From assembly GCA_963744225.1 (NCBI GenBank), contig CAVUSV010000004.1:186001-250000 (forward strand): a DNA stretch of 64,000 bases, given 5' to 3'. The stretch comes from Bog-473 sp963744225. Lineage in GTDB: Bacteria; Actinomycetota; Acidimicrobiia; Acidimicrobiales; RAAP-2. Each line of letters starts with the position of its first letter. Within the stretch, counting starts at the first letter, position 1. The position numbers and the translations under genes were made by a program. Under the pieces are notes generated by a model. The model worked only from the letters and a program-made list of their open reading frames with translations. It was not told where the DNA came from and ran no database searches. Shown in pieces: positions 35,844-43,957 of this stretch.

Positions 35844-36520
35844 ATGTTGGCCTTCACTTACACACTGGGTGCCGTCGTCCTCTTCTTCGTCCTGTTACGC
35901 CAGGTCCGGGTGGTGCCGGTCCGGCGCGTGTACCACCCACGTCTCCCGGTGGTCCTCGGCACCATCGGGCTCTTGGAGCTCTTCTCCTATGCCGGCGACC
36001 ATCACGTCTCCTCCAGCGCCTGGGCCTGGGTTCTCGGCACGATGCTGGTCGGCGCGGTCGGGTTGGGCGCGCTGCGTGGCCTCTCCATGCGGGTCTGGGC
36101 GAGCAACGGATGGGTGGTCCGACAGGGCAACGCTGTCACCATGGCGTTGTGGCTGCTCTCGTTGCTGGTGCACTTCGCCGCGGACACGGGCACCAATCAC
36201 TGGGCGCGGCAGCGCTGCAGGGCGCGAGCTTCCTTCTCTACGTGGGCCTGACTCTCGGCGTGCAGTACTACGTCGTGTCCCGCCGGGCCCAGCCTCTCTG
36301 GGAGCAGCTCGGACCGGACGCCGGGCGGCCGCTCCAGGTGCATTTCACCCAGGGCCCCGGTGCCTTCTTCGCCACCTTCGGCTCAGGAGGTCCGGGCGCG
36401 GCGGGGTGGGGAGGGGGCAACGGCCCCGCGCCGGCGGCCTACGACCCCAACGTGATCGACGTGGAGGTCGTGGAAGACGACGACGATCACGGACCGCCCG
36501 AACTGCACGCCCCGCGCTAA
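35844..36520 (+). CDS. five-helix membrane protein of unknown function (one frameshift)
   Basis: About 225 residues with five predicted helices: FTYTLGAVVLFFVLL, PVVLGTIGLLELFSYAG, WAWVLGTMLVGAVGLGAL, TMALWLLSLLVHFAAD and, after a one-base shift near 36201-36204 (GGG where GGGG is expected), ASFLLYVGLTLGVQYYV. The loop MRVWASNGWVVRQGN resembles DUF1453/CcdC-like proteins. A cytosolic Gly-rich tail ends in an acidic run (EVVEDDDDH). I do not know its role. Confidence 0.65.
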
Positions 36521-36541
36521 ACGTTCCTACACTCGGCGTCC

Positions 36542-37207
36542 GTGACGGCGCCCCGCACCTTCAGCCAACGTCCCTACGCCGGTCCACCGGGCTCTACTGA
36601 ACTGCTCCTGGTCCGCCACGGCGCCTCGGCCGACTCGGTGGAGGGCGAGTCCTTCGAGCTCGTCGAGGGGCAGGGCGACCCGCCGCTCTCGGAGACGGGG
36701 CGTCATCAGGCCGAGCAGGTGGCGCTGCGCCTGGCCCAAGAACCCTTCGATGCGATGTATGTCAGCACCCTGCAGCGCACCGCCCAGACGGCGGCGCCGC
36801 TGGTGGCCCGGACCGGCATCACCCCCGTCGTTGACACGGACCTTCGGGAGGTCTATCTCGGCGAATGGGAGGGAGGGCTCCTGCGGCAAAAGGCGGTAGA
36901 CCGCGACCCGCTCTTCGACGAGGTACTGCGCGAGCAGCGCTGGGACGTCGTCCCGGGGGCCGAGTCACGCAAGGTGTTCGGCGGGCGGCTGCACGCGGCC
37001 ATGGAGCGCATGGCTACGGCGCACCCCGGTGGGCGCGTCGTGGTGTTCAGCCATGGTGCCGCGATCGGCGAGATTGTCTCCCAAGCCAGCGGCTCGACGC
37101 CCTTCGCCTTCCTCAACGCCGACAACGCGTCGATCTCGAGGATCGTCGTGACACCCGAGCGCTGGATCGTGCGGGGCTATAACGACACGGCACACCTGCG
37201 GGACTGA
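36542..37207 (+). CDS. histidine phosphatase-family protein
   Basis: A 221-residue phosphoglycerate-mutase-like phosphatase: catalytic LLLVRHGAS, acid in REVYLGEWEGG and second histidine in VVVFSHGAAIGE. The substrate may be a sugar phosphate or other phosphoester. GTG start, 21 bp after the membrane-protein gene. The 3' flank has a 7-bp tandem repeat and then a copy of the dispersed palindrome. Confidence 0.9.
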   Translation: MTAPRTFSQRPYAGPPGSTELLLVRHGASADSVEGESFELVEGQGDPPLSETGRHQAEQVALRLAQEPFDAMYVSTLQRTAQTAAPLVARTGITPVVDTDLREVYLGEWEGGLLRQKAVDRDPLFDEVLREQRWDVVPGAESRKVFGGRLHAAMERMATAHPGGRVVVFSHGAAIGEIVSQASGSTPFAFLNADNASISRIVVTPERWIVRGYNDTAHLRD

Positions 37208-37208
37208 G

Positions 37209-37242
37209 GTCGGGTGTCGGGCGTCGGGCGTCGGGCGTCGGC
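37209..37242. repeat. 7-bp tandem repeat GTCGGGC, about five copies
   Basis: Five consecutive GTCGGGY-type units directly after the phosphatase stop codon. The same GTCGG core occurs in the repeats before palindrome copy 2. Confidence 0.85.
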
Positions 37243-37293
37243 TGTACAGAGGCTCCGATCGGTCTCCGCCGATATCCCGCACGAGCTTTTCAG

Positions 37294-37319
37294 AACTATC
37301 AACGACTCTGTGCATAGTT
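37294..37319. repeat. dispersed 26-bp palindrome, copy 3
   Basis: Arms AACTATCA and GCATAGTT with spacer ACGACTCTGT. The outer flanks also pair (GCTTTTCAG with TTGAGAGAGC), giving an inverted repeat of about 44 bp. It lies between two convergent genes, so it is not a simple promoter operator. A short terminator-like role is possible. Confidence 0.6.
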
Positions 37320-37428
37320 TTTGAGAGAGCCCGCCAAGCTTAAGGACGGAGCCCCTAAAGACGGAGCCGCCGAATGGACCTCCCCGTGAGACGCCCCTGA
37401 GCGGACAACCTCGCTAGGGGGGGCAACG

Positions 37429-38062
37429 TCAGGCTGTTTCGACCCTCGGGGGCCGCAGCCCGTCCTGGATCAGGACCAGGAGCCTCTGACTCTGGTCGTG
37501 CGTAAGAGTCGCGCTCATACACAGGGACCCGAGGAGCTGCATCACATCGGACCCGTCGAGATCAGTGCGAACCACGCCGGCGGCTTGCGCCCGGATGAGC
37601 ACCAGGTCGATGGCCGACGTGATGCGCTCCCGCGAGTTCAGCCGTAGCTGCGGGTTCTGCTCGAAGGCCTCGTGGAGCTCGCTGAGGAACGTCCGCTTCG
37701 TGCTGGCGTAGCGGACGAATGCCTCGAGCCAGGCAACCAGCGCGGGCCACGGCTCGAGTTCAGCCACGAACTCGTTGGCGGAGGCAAGGAGCCCGTCGAC
37801 GTCCTCCCGGTAGACCGCCTCGACGATGTCGATCCGCCTCGGGAAGTGCCGGTACAGCGTGCCAACGCCGACACCGGCCTCCTTCGCAATGGCCTCTAGG
37901 GACGCACCGCCGCCCTGTTCGAGGAAGACCTTCGCGCGCGGCGAACACCAACTTGTCGTAGTTGCGCTTGGCATCCGCCCGCATGGGGCGGCCCGAGCCC
38001 TCCTCGGCGTCAGGCGGCCCGACGTGATCGATCGGTGAGTTGGCGAGTGCCTGATCCGTCAT
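37429..38062 (-). CDS. TetR-family repressor of the adjacent MFS exporter (one frameshift)
   Basis: About 210 residues. The HTH is typical (ASLEAIAKEAGVGVGTLYRHF) and the ligand domain follows (YREDVDGLLASANEFVAEL onward). The N-terminus (MRADAKRNYDKLVFAAREV...) joins it only after removing one extra base near 37934-37937. It is divergent from an MFS drug exporter, and two palindromes lie between them, so it most likely represses both genes until a toxic ligand binds. Confidence 0.85.
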
Positions 38063-38126
38063 CGTCCTGCCTCCTTCCCGGGTTTCACGGTTGGTTCCTG
38101 GTTTTATTCTGCCTCATGTTGCAAAG

Positions 38127-38165
38127 CGGAGGAACCCTCCGTATACTATCCGGAGGAAGCTTCCG
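38127..38165. promoter_or_regulatory. twin TetR operators between tetR and the MFS gene
   Basis: Two near-palindromes, CGGAGGAACCCTCCG and CGGAGGAAGCTTCCG, are centred 24 bp apart with TATACTAT, a good -10 candidate, between them. Tandem operators over a promoter are the expected layout for a QacR/TetR-like repressor controlling its exporter. Confidence 0.7.
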
Positions 38166-38203
38166 ATTAACCACCAAGATACCAGCGGAAGGTCGCCTTA
38201 CCA

Positions 38204-39775
38204 ATGCCCAACACATCTCAGGTTCTCGAGTCGCGCCCAGACACGGCCGGCGGCGCCCCGCCCGGGCCACCGGGTTCGCTCCGTCGTCGGCTCGCCAGCC
38301 CGTCCGTCTTCCTCTTCGTCATCCTGACCGCCCAGCTCATGGTGGTCCTGGACGCAACCATCGTCAATGTCGCCCTGCCCCACATCGAGGCGGGACTCCA
38401 CTTCTCCGGGAGCGGCCTCTCCTGGGTGCTGAACGCCTACCTCCTGACCTTCGGGGGGTTCTTGCTGCTCGGGGCCCGGGCCGGCGACCTCATCGGGCGC
38501 CGACGGACGTTCCTCGCCGGCATCGCCATCTTCTCGGCCAGCTCGCTGCTGGGCGGGTTCGCCGTCACGGGCTCCATGCTCCTGGCGGCCCGTGCGGCCC
38601 AGGGCGTCGGCGCCGCCCTGGCCGCCCCGTCCGCTCTGGCCCTGCTGACCACCGTCTTCTCGGAAGGCACCCAACGCGTGCGAGCCATCGGGCTCTTCAC
38701 GACGGTTTCGGCCGCCGGTGGTGCCATCGGGCTCGTGTCGGGCGGGATCCTGACCCAGCTCGCCTCATGGCGCTGGGTGATGTTCGTCAACGTGCCGATC
38801 GGCCTCGCCGTTTGGATCTTGGGGCGAGTGGTGCTGCAAGAGACGGAGAGTCGTCACGGCCACTTCGACCTTGCCGGCGCGTTCACGTCCACCCTCGGCA
38901 TGGCGAGTGTCGTGCTCGGCCTCGTGGAGGCGGGCGCAAAGGGGTGGACGAGCCCACTCACCCTGGGCGCACTTGGCGCAGGTCTCGCATTGCTCGCGGC
39001 GTTCGTGCGCATCGAAACACGCGCTGAAGAGCCGATCCTGCCGCTGCGTCTCTTCGCCAACGCCACACGTACGACCGCCAATGTGTCCCGAGGGCTGATG
39101 TACGCCGGCATGTACGGGATGTTCTTCTTTCTCGGGCAGTACCTGCAAGACGTCGAGGGGTACTCACCGCTGCGGGCCGGCATCTGCTTCCTCCCGATCC
39201 CGATCTCGGTATTCGTCTCGTCACAGCTCGTGAGCAAGGTGCTGACCAACCGCGTCCACCCGAAGGTGCTGATGCTGTCGGGCCTCGGCCTGGCGGTCGT
39301 CGCGCTCACCCTGTCGAGCCAGCTCCACGCCGGCGCGAGCTATGGCCAGATCCTGGTCTGCCTGGTGCTGCTCGGTCTCGGCTCGGGCACCTCACTGGTG
39401 TCGTTGACGTCGGCGTCTCTGGCGGGCGTCGACCCCCGTGACGCCGGAGCGGCCTCGGGCCTGGTCAACGTCATGCAGCAGGTCGGAGCAGCGCTCGGGC
39501 TGGCCGTCCTGGTCACCGTCTTGGACGCGGCGTCTGGTCGCTCCCAGCTCGGTGCTGGAGTCGGCGCCGGCGCGTCCCTGGTGCACGGACTCGACATCAC
39601 CTTCGCCGTCGCGGCGCTGTTCGCCCTGGCGGCCCTTGTCATGGTCGCCACCCTGGTGAAGCTTCCTGCGCCGGAAGCTCGGCTGGGCACGGCTCCCCAC
39701 GGGGCGGAGGCATTGGAGCTCGAACTCGTCGATGGCGAGGGGTTCGAGTGGGTCGACCCGGAGCTGGTGGCCTAA
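38204..39775 (+). CDS. MFS exporter, DHA2 (EmrB/QacA) family
   Basis: A 523-residue transporter with about 14 transmembrane helices. Motifs are QLMVVLDATIVNVALPHIE in helix 1, the motif A loop GDLIGRRRTFLAG, and motif C-like GGAIGLVSGGIL in helix 5. It would expel drugs or toxic hydrophobic compounds with proton influx. The C-terminal tail is acidic. Controlled by the divergent TetR. Confidence 0.92.
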   Translation: MPNTSQVLESRPDTAGGAPPGPPGSLRRRLASPSVFLFVILTAQLMVVLDATIVNVALPHIEAGLHFSGSGLSWVLNAYLLTFGGFLLLGARAGDLIGRRRTFLAGIAIFSASSLLGGFAVTGSMLLAARAAQGVGAALAAPSALALLTTVFSEGTQRVRAIGLFTTVSAAGGAIGLVSGGILTQLASWRWVMFVNVPIGLAVWILGRVVLQETESRHGHFDLAGAFTSTLGMASVVLGLVEAGAKGWTSPLTLGALGAGLALLAAFVRIETRAEEPILPLRLFANATRTTANVSRGLMYAGMYGMFFFLGQYLQDVEGYSPLRAGICFLPIPISVFVSSQLVSKVLTNRVHPKVLMLSGLGLAVVALTLSSQLHAGASYGQILVCLVLLGLGSGTSLVSLTSASLAGVDPRDAGAASGLVNVMQQVGAALGLAVLVTVLDAASGRSQLGAGVGAGASLVHGLDITFAVAALFALAALVMVATLVKLPAPEARLGTAPHGAEALELELVDGEGFEWVDPELVA

Positions 39776-39846
39776 GCACCCTGGCGCCCGGAAGAGGGCT
39801 CGCTGTCCTCGGGCACGAGGGTGCCGGGCCCGGCCAGACTCAGACG

Positions 39847-40077
39847 ATGAGCCCGGGCTCGAAGGGCAAGGAGCCGCGCAAGCCGAGGCAGAAGCTGCCG
39901 CCGGTGCCAAAGTACGTCCGCTACTCCGGCGGCGGACGGCGCTACTGGCGGTTGGGCGGGCCGCTCACCCGGGACCGCGAGGCCGAGGCGCTCGCCGCGC
40001 AGCGCAAGCGACCGCCGGGCCGGCTCGGCCGTCTCGTGCTGCGTGTGCTCGGAGGCGGCCCTCCGCCGCCGCCATGA
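39847..40077 (+). CDS. small basic hypothetical protein
   Basis: A 76-residue, strongly basic reading: MSPGSKGKEPRKPRQKLPPV, then KYVRYSGGGRRYWRLGGPL and an Arg-rich tail. No family recognised. It fits between the exporter and the convergent esterase, and the Tyr/Gly/Arg segment does not look like random GC-rich translation. No strong ribosome-binding site is seen. It may be spurious. Confidence 0.35.
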   Translation: MSPGSKGKEPRKPRQKLPPVPKYVRYSGGGRRYWRLGGPLTRDREAEALAAQRKRPPGRLGRLVLRVLGGGPPPPP

Positions 40078-40081
40078 CTCG

Positions 40082-41131
40082 CTAGCTGCGCAACGGGTGT
40101 GCGGCGAAGAAGGCCCACATGATCTGGTCGGCGGAAATCGCCATGGTGGTGAAGCCGACGACGGAGGCAATGGACTGGGACACGGAGCTGCCAGGCCACG
40201 CGTGGCCGCCGCCGTTCACACGATAGAGCTCCACCTCGTCGCCCTTCGGGCAGCTGTAGGTGATGAGCGTGACATCGGAAGCGACCGCCTCATCAGAAGA
40301 CCGTGGGGCGCAGCCGTTGCGCTTGGCCCACGCCGCCGTGTTGGCCGGGATGGTTGGGCCACGGACCTTGGCCGCCTTCTTGCCGAGGTACTGGCCGAGC
40401 GTGCGATGCGACCCATCGGGAGCCTGCAACTTGAGCGCGGCCGGTCCGATCGCACCCGTGTAAGACACGAAGGGGTCGGCCGTGCCGTGAAAGGCGACGA
40501 CAGGCACGGGGCGCGACGGATGGCACCCGGCCGGGTTCTGAATCCCGGCCACCGGGGCGACGGCGGCGATTTGGCCGGCGTACACGCAGGCAAGGGTGGA
40601 CGTCAGGAACGCCCCGTAGGAGTAGCCGGTCACGTAGACGCGGTTGCGGTCGACGCACAGCGTCGTGTCGATGGTGCGCAGGAGACCCCCGATGAAGGCG
40701 ACATCCTTGCCCCCGAACCCGAGCCGCCAGACCAAGGTGGGCTCGGCCACCTGGGGGGTGATGGTGATGAAGCCGTGAGTTTCGCCGTACGAGCCGAGCT
40801 GGGTCACCTGGGTCTGGAAGGTGGCCGGCTCCGACCACCCGTGGAGGTCGATGACGACGGGCAGGGGCGTCCGGCCGGAATAGGAGGACGGGACCTCGCG
40901 GACATAGGTGCCGTCGTCACCTCCGGCGGTGAGCAGCTGGTTCGACATTCCAGGAGGTACCGGCTGGGCCACCGCGCAACCGGCGGAGGGGCGAGCCGGG
41001 ACGGTCGATGCACCTGCAGCCGTTTTCCCCTCCTCGAGAGGTGTCAGAGGCAGGAGCGCGATCAGGCCAGCGAGCGCCACGATCGTGGCGAACCGGCCGA
41101 TGTGCGCGCTTCCCTCTCGTACTGCGGTCAT
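40082..41131 (-). CDS. secreted PHB-depolymerase/feruloyl-esterase-like hydrolase
   Basis: A 349-residue exported esterase. A signal peptide with hydrophobic core IVALAGLIALLPLTPL is followed by the LpqC-type domain: LPVVIDLHGW, nucleophile VTGYSYGAFLTS, acid FHGTADPFVSY and histidine NGGGHAWPGS. Cysteines in TLCVDRN and ACVYAG may form disulfides outside the cell. It would cleave polyester or hydroxycinnamate-type esters; the exact substrate is unknown. Confidence 0.87.
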   Translation of the reverse strand: MTAVREGSAHIGRFATIVALAGLIALLPLTPLEEGKTAAGASTVPARPSAGCAVAQPVPPGMSNQLLTAGGDDGTYVREVPSSYSGRTPLPVVIDLHGWSEPATFQTQVTQLGSYGETHGFITITPQVAEPTLVWRLGFGGKDVAFIGGLLRTIDTTLCVDRNRVYVTGYSYGAFLTSTLACVYAGQIAAVAPVAGIQNPAGCHPSRPVPVVAFHGTADPFVSYTGAIGPAALKLQAPDGSHRTLGQYLGKKAAKVRGPTIPANTAAWAKRNGCAPRSSDEAVASDVTLITYSCPKGDEVELYRVNGGGHAWPGSSVSQSIASVVGFTTMAISADQIMWAFFAAHPLRS

Positions 41132-41184
41132 TTCGCCCCTCCCCAGTCGGCTCGCCCCGAAAGGTAGCCGAGCCAGGGGATGGA

Positions 41185-43050
41185 TCAGGTGCGGCCTCCC
41201 GCGGAGGAGGGTCGAAGTTCGGCGATCACCGCTGGCTTCGGTGCGGCGTGGAGGACGAATTCGATCACGTCGGTGATCTCTGCGCCCACCAGTTCATCGC
41301 GCTCGAGGAGCGCGTCGCGCAGCGCCTCCACGACCTCGGGGTGGGCCTCCACAATCGCCTTGGCCGAGTCACAAGAGCCCATCAGCAGCGTGTCGAGCTC
41401 GGCGCGGGCCTCCTTGTCACCCAGCACCTTGTCGACCAGGCCGCCCGCGAGGTAGCCGCTGCCCGCGGCCGCGACCGAGATGAGCGAGTTACCCATGCCG
41501 CATGCCCCGATCATCTGAGCACCGATGTTGGTGGCGGCCGCCAGGTCCGAGGCCGGTCCGGTCGACACCTCGTCGAACCAGTGCTCTTCGGCCACCATGC
41601 CGCCCATGGCGATCTGCAGTAACGCCCGCATCTCCTCACTGCTCTTGGTGAAGCGCTCTTCGGTGTCTGAGTGCTGCAGCAGACCCAGTGAATCACGACG
41701 CTTGACGATGGAGAGGACGTCGAGCTGACGGGTCTGGCCCACGAAGTACGCGACGGTCGCGTGGCCGGCCTCGTGAGTGGCCACGCGGTCGCGCTCGTTG
41801 GGCGTGTAGATGGTCTCGTCGGTCACACCGAGCTCGACCAGCATCTTGGCCTCGGCCACGTCGGACATGGTCATCGCGGAGCGGCTATGCGTCAACGCGA
41901 TGACCAACGCCTCGTCCATCAGGCGCTCCAGCGCCGCCGGTGAGTATCCGAACGTCATGCCGGCGACGACGTCGACGGCGCCGTGCTCATCGAGGTCAGC
42001 TGCGTGGGCCTTCTTGCCCAGGTAGTAGGCAATGATGTCGCCCCGGGCCCGGCGGCCGGGCAGTCCGAAATAGATGGTGCGGTCGAAGCGGCCGGGCCGG
42101 ATCAGCGCAGGGTCCAGGTCGTCCTTGCGGTTGGTCGCGCCGACGACCAGCACGTTGGCCGGCACCACCGCTGGCTTGCGCAGCTTGCTGCCGTCGGGAA
42201 GGTAGCGGTTGACCAGGTCGATCCACGCCGAGGCGAAGCGCTGGCCCCGTGTCGGGCTGTCGAAGGACTGCAGCTGCACCAACAACTCGTTGACGACACC
42301 TGTGACGCCCTCTGTCCCGCCGGACCCTCCGAGGCCGCGCCGCGACGCACCGATGGCGTCGATCTCCTCAATGAAGCCGATCGCGCCGCCCTCCTTGCCG
42401 GCGTGCTTGCGCAGCTGCTTGAAGAAGGAGCGGATCTTGCGGTTCGTCTGTCCGTAGTACATGGACTGGAAGGCAGAAGCGGAGACGAACAGGAAGGGAA
42501 CGTTGGCCTCCTTGGCCATGGCTTTGGCGACGAACGTCTTGCCGGTGCCCGGCGGTCCTTCGAAGAGGACGCCGCGCCGCGCCGAACCGCCCATGGCGTC
42601 GCGGAACGTCTGGTGCGCGAGGAAGAGGTTGATAGAACGGACGACCTCTGCCTTTATCGGGTCGATGCCGACGAGGTCCTCCAGTCCGACGGCGGTCTCA
42701 CCCGGTCGGATGAGCGTGTGGGGCGAGCGACCGGCGCCGAGGAATGGCGCGGCCATGACCGCCCCGAGCATCAGGACGATGAGCATCAGCGGGAGGAAGC
42801 TTCCGATCCAATGGGGTAGATGGACCGACGGGAAGATGCCGTGCCCGCTCATCGTCCGGATCACGACCCAGCCGAGGGCGAGGGCGGCGACTGCGACCAG
42901 GCGCCGCAGGCGGGTGAGGCGGCGGCGCTCGCGTGTCTTCGCGACGTCCGCACTGCCGAGGATGGTGTCGCCCACAATCCCGGAGACGGCCTCGGTGGTG
43001 CCGGTGCTGGGGCGCGTGGGGACGGGGACCGTATCGGCGAACCGATTCAT
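41185..43050 (-). CDS. FtsH-like AAA+ zinc metalloprotease without periplasmic domain
   Basis: A 621-residue membrane protease. Two N-terminal helices (LVAVAALALGWVVIR and LPLMLIVLMLGAVMAAPFL) are joined by a linker of about 20 residues instead of the usual 70-residue periplasmic domain. The AAA+ module has Walker A GPPGTGKT, Walker B-like GFIEEIDAIG (Glu replaces the first Asp) and the second region ending IRPGRFDR. The pore loop is SMYYGQ rather than MFVGVG. The peptidase has HEAGH and the third ligand region GPASDLAAAT. Probably a divergent second FtsH with special substrates. Confidence 0.88.
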   Translation of the reverse strand: MNRFADTVPVPTRPSTGTTEAVSGIVGDTILGSADVAKTRERRRLTRLRRLVAVAALALGWVVIRTMSGHGIFPSVHLPHWIGSFLPLMLIVLMLGAVMAAPFLGAGRSPHTLIRPGETAVGLEDLVGIDPIKAEVVRSINLFLAHQTFRDAMGGSARRGVLFEGPPGTGKTFVAKAMAKEANVPFLFVSASAFQSMYYGQTNRKIRSFFKQLRKHAGKEGGAIGFIEEIDAIGASRRGLGGSGGTEGVTGVVNELLVQLQSFDSPTRGQRFASAWIDLVNRYLPDGSKLRKPAVVPANVLVVGATNRKDDLDPALIRPGRFDRTIYFGLPGRRARGDIIAYYLGKKAHAADLDEHGAVDVVAGMTFGYSPAALERLMDEALVIALTHSRSAMTMSDVAEAKMLVELGVTDETIYTPNERDRVATHEAGHATVAYFVGQTRQLDVLSIVKRRDSLGLLQHSDTEERFTKSSEEMRALLQIAMGGMVAEEHWFDEVSTGPASDLAAATNIGAQMIGACGMGNSLISVAAAGSGYLAGGLVDKVLGDKEARAELDTLLMGSCDSAKAIVEAHPEVVEALRDALLERDELVGAEITDVIEFVLHAAPKPAVIAELRPSSAGGRT

Positions 43051-43132
43051 GACCAGACTCCGTTCATCCCCCGTGGATCTTGTCTCCTCTAGAGAATGGC
43101 ACAGGTCCTAGGGCCTTGCGAAGTGACAAAAG

Positions 43133-43636
43133 TCATAAAAGGTCGGAATTGACCCCCTCCGGGGCCGGATCCAGCACCCATTGGGGCAGGTAGACGTCGG
43201 TGCCGTCGGGCCGTGGCCTGCGGGAGAAGACGACACTGACCGGTTCGCCGATCTCGATATCCGCGGGATCGACGCCGTTGATGTCCCCGCCCGGTCCCGT
43301 CACCAGATTGCCGACCATGCGCAGGCTGGGCTTCTCGGCCAGGGTGACGGTGATCACGGGGAAGGGCGCGTAGGGGGCATACGCGGGGAGCACCGGGGGG
43401 TGCACGACCACGAAGGACCAGATGGTGCCCCGTCCGGAGAGGGCGACCCACAAGCGCTCGGTCGACTGGCATTCGGGGCACATGACCCGTGGCGGGAACC
43501 GCGGGGCACCGCAGGCAGCGCAGGCCTGGACCCGCAGCTCGCCGTCGGCCGTGCCCTCCCAGAACCCGTCGGACTCCTGGTCGCCCAGCGGGAGGAGGAA
43601 GCCCTCGGGCCCGGTGGGCGCGGTATCGATGGTCAC
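43133..43636 (-). CDS. DUF35 zinc-ribbon OB-fold protein
   Basis: A 167-residue protein with helix SDGFWEGTADGELRVQ, a full zinc ribbon CAACGAPRFPPRVMCPEC and an OB-fold (GRGTIWSFVVVHPPVLP, IGEPVSVVFSRR). It binds acyl-CoA or partners a thiolase; no thiolase is adjacent here. The GTG start (VTIDTAPTG) is chosen because upstream frame extension has no family likeness. Confidence 0.85.
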   Translation of the reverse strand: MTIDTAPTGPEGFLLPLGDQESDGFWEGTADGELRVQACAACGAPRFPPRVMCPECQSTERLWVALSGRGTIWSFVVVHPPVLPAYAPYAPFPVITVTLAEKPSLRMVGNLVTGPGGDINGVDPADIEIGEPVSVVFSRRPRPDGTDVYLPQWVLDPAPEGVNSDLL

Positions 43637-43772
43637 CGGCTCAGTCTCGCCCGGGCGCGGGGCCCGTGCCAGGTCATCGCACGGGGCCGGGCGCTGGGCC
43701 CGGTCGGAAGCTGGGGCCAGGGACCAGAGGAGACCGGAAGTGCGTCGTCGAGGCCCCGCACAACGTTCCCGA

Positions 43773-43798
43773 GACCATAAACGAGGATACTTATAGTT
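43773..43798. repeat. dispersed 26-bp palindrome, copy 4
   Basis: Arms GACCATAA and TTATAGTT with spacer ACGAGGATAC. The right arm is identical to copy 5. It lies 160 bp ahead of the aldehyde dehydrogenase and 137 bp ahead of the divergent DUF35 gene. Confidence 0.6.
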
Positions 43799-43908
43799 TC
43801 GAAGAAGACCTCCGGCAGAGTCCGCGCACGCCAGAACGGGACGTCGACGATGACTGGGGTACGGGTGCGCAGCGGCTTTGGCGGCGACGGGCACGAAAGG
43901 GGTTGAAT

Positions 43909-43923
43909 GTGACGCGCCGTCAG
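43909..43923. promoter_or_regulatory. palindrome GTGACGCGCCGTCAG before aldehyde dehydrogenase
   Basis: TGACG-N3-CGTCA with one outer mismatch (G for C), 34 bp upstream of the dehydrogenase ATG. Same element as those before echA20 and the amidohydrolase. Confidence 0.55.
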
Positions 43924-43957
43924 ATCCGCCGGCGAAGAAGGCGACCAGGGAGCAGAC

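Larger units (their letters stand above)
43637..43957. other. divergent intergenic region, DUF35 and aldehyde dehydrogenase
   Basis: About 320 bp without a gene. It holds palindrome copy 4 and, closer to the dehydrogenase, a TGACG-N3-CGTCA element, both listed separately. The first half is very GC-rich and has no feature I can name. Confidence 0.5.

Noticed and set aside
43124..43135. Palindrome TGAC-AAAA-GTCA upstream of the FtsH-like gene
   Set aside because: It overlaps the stop codon of the DUF35 gene and occurs once, so there is no support for a regulatory role.
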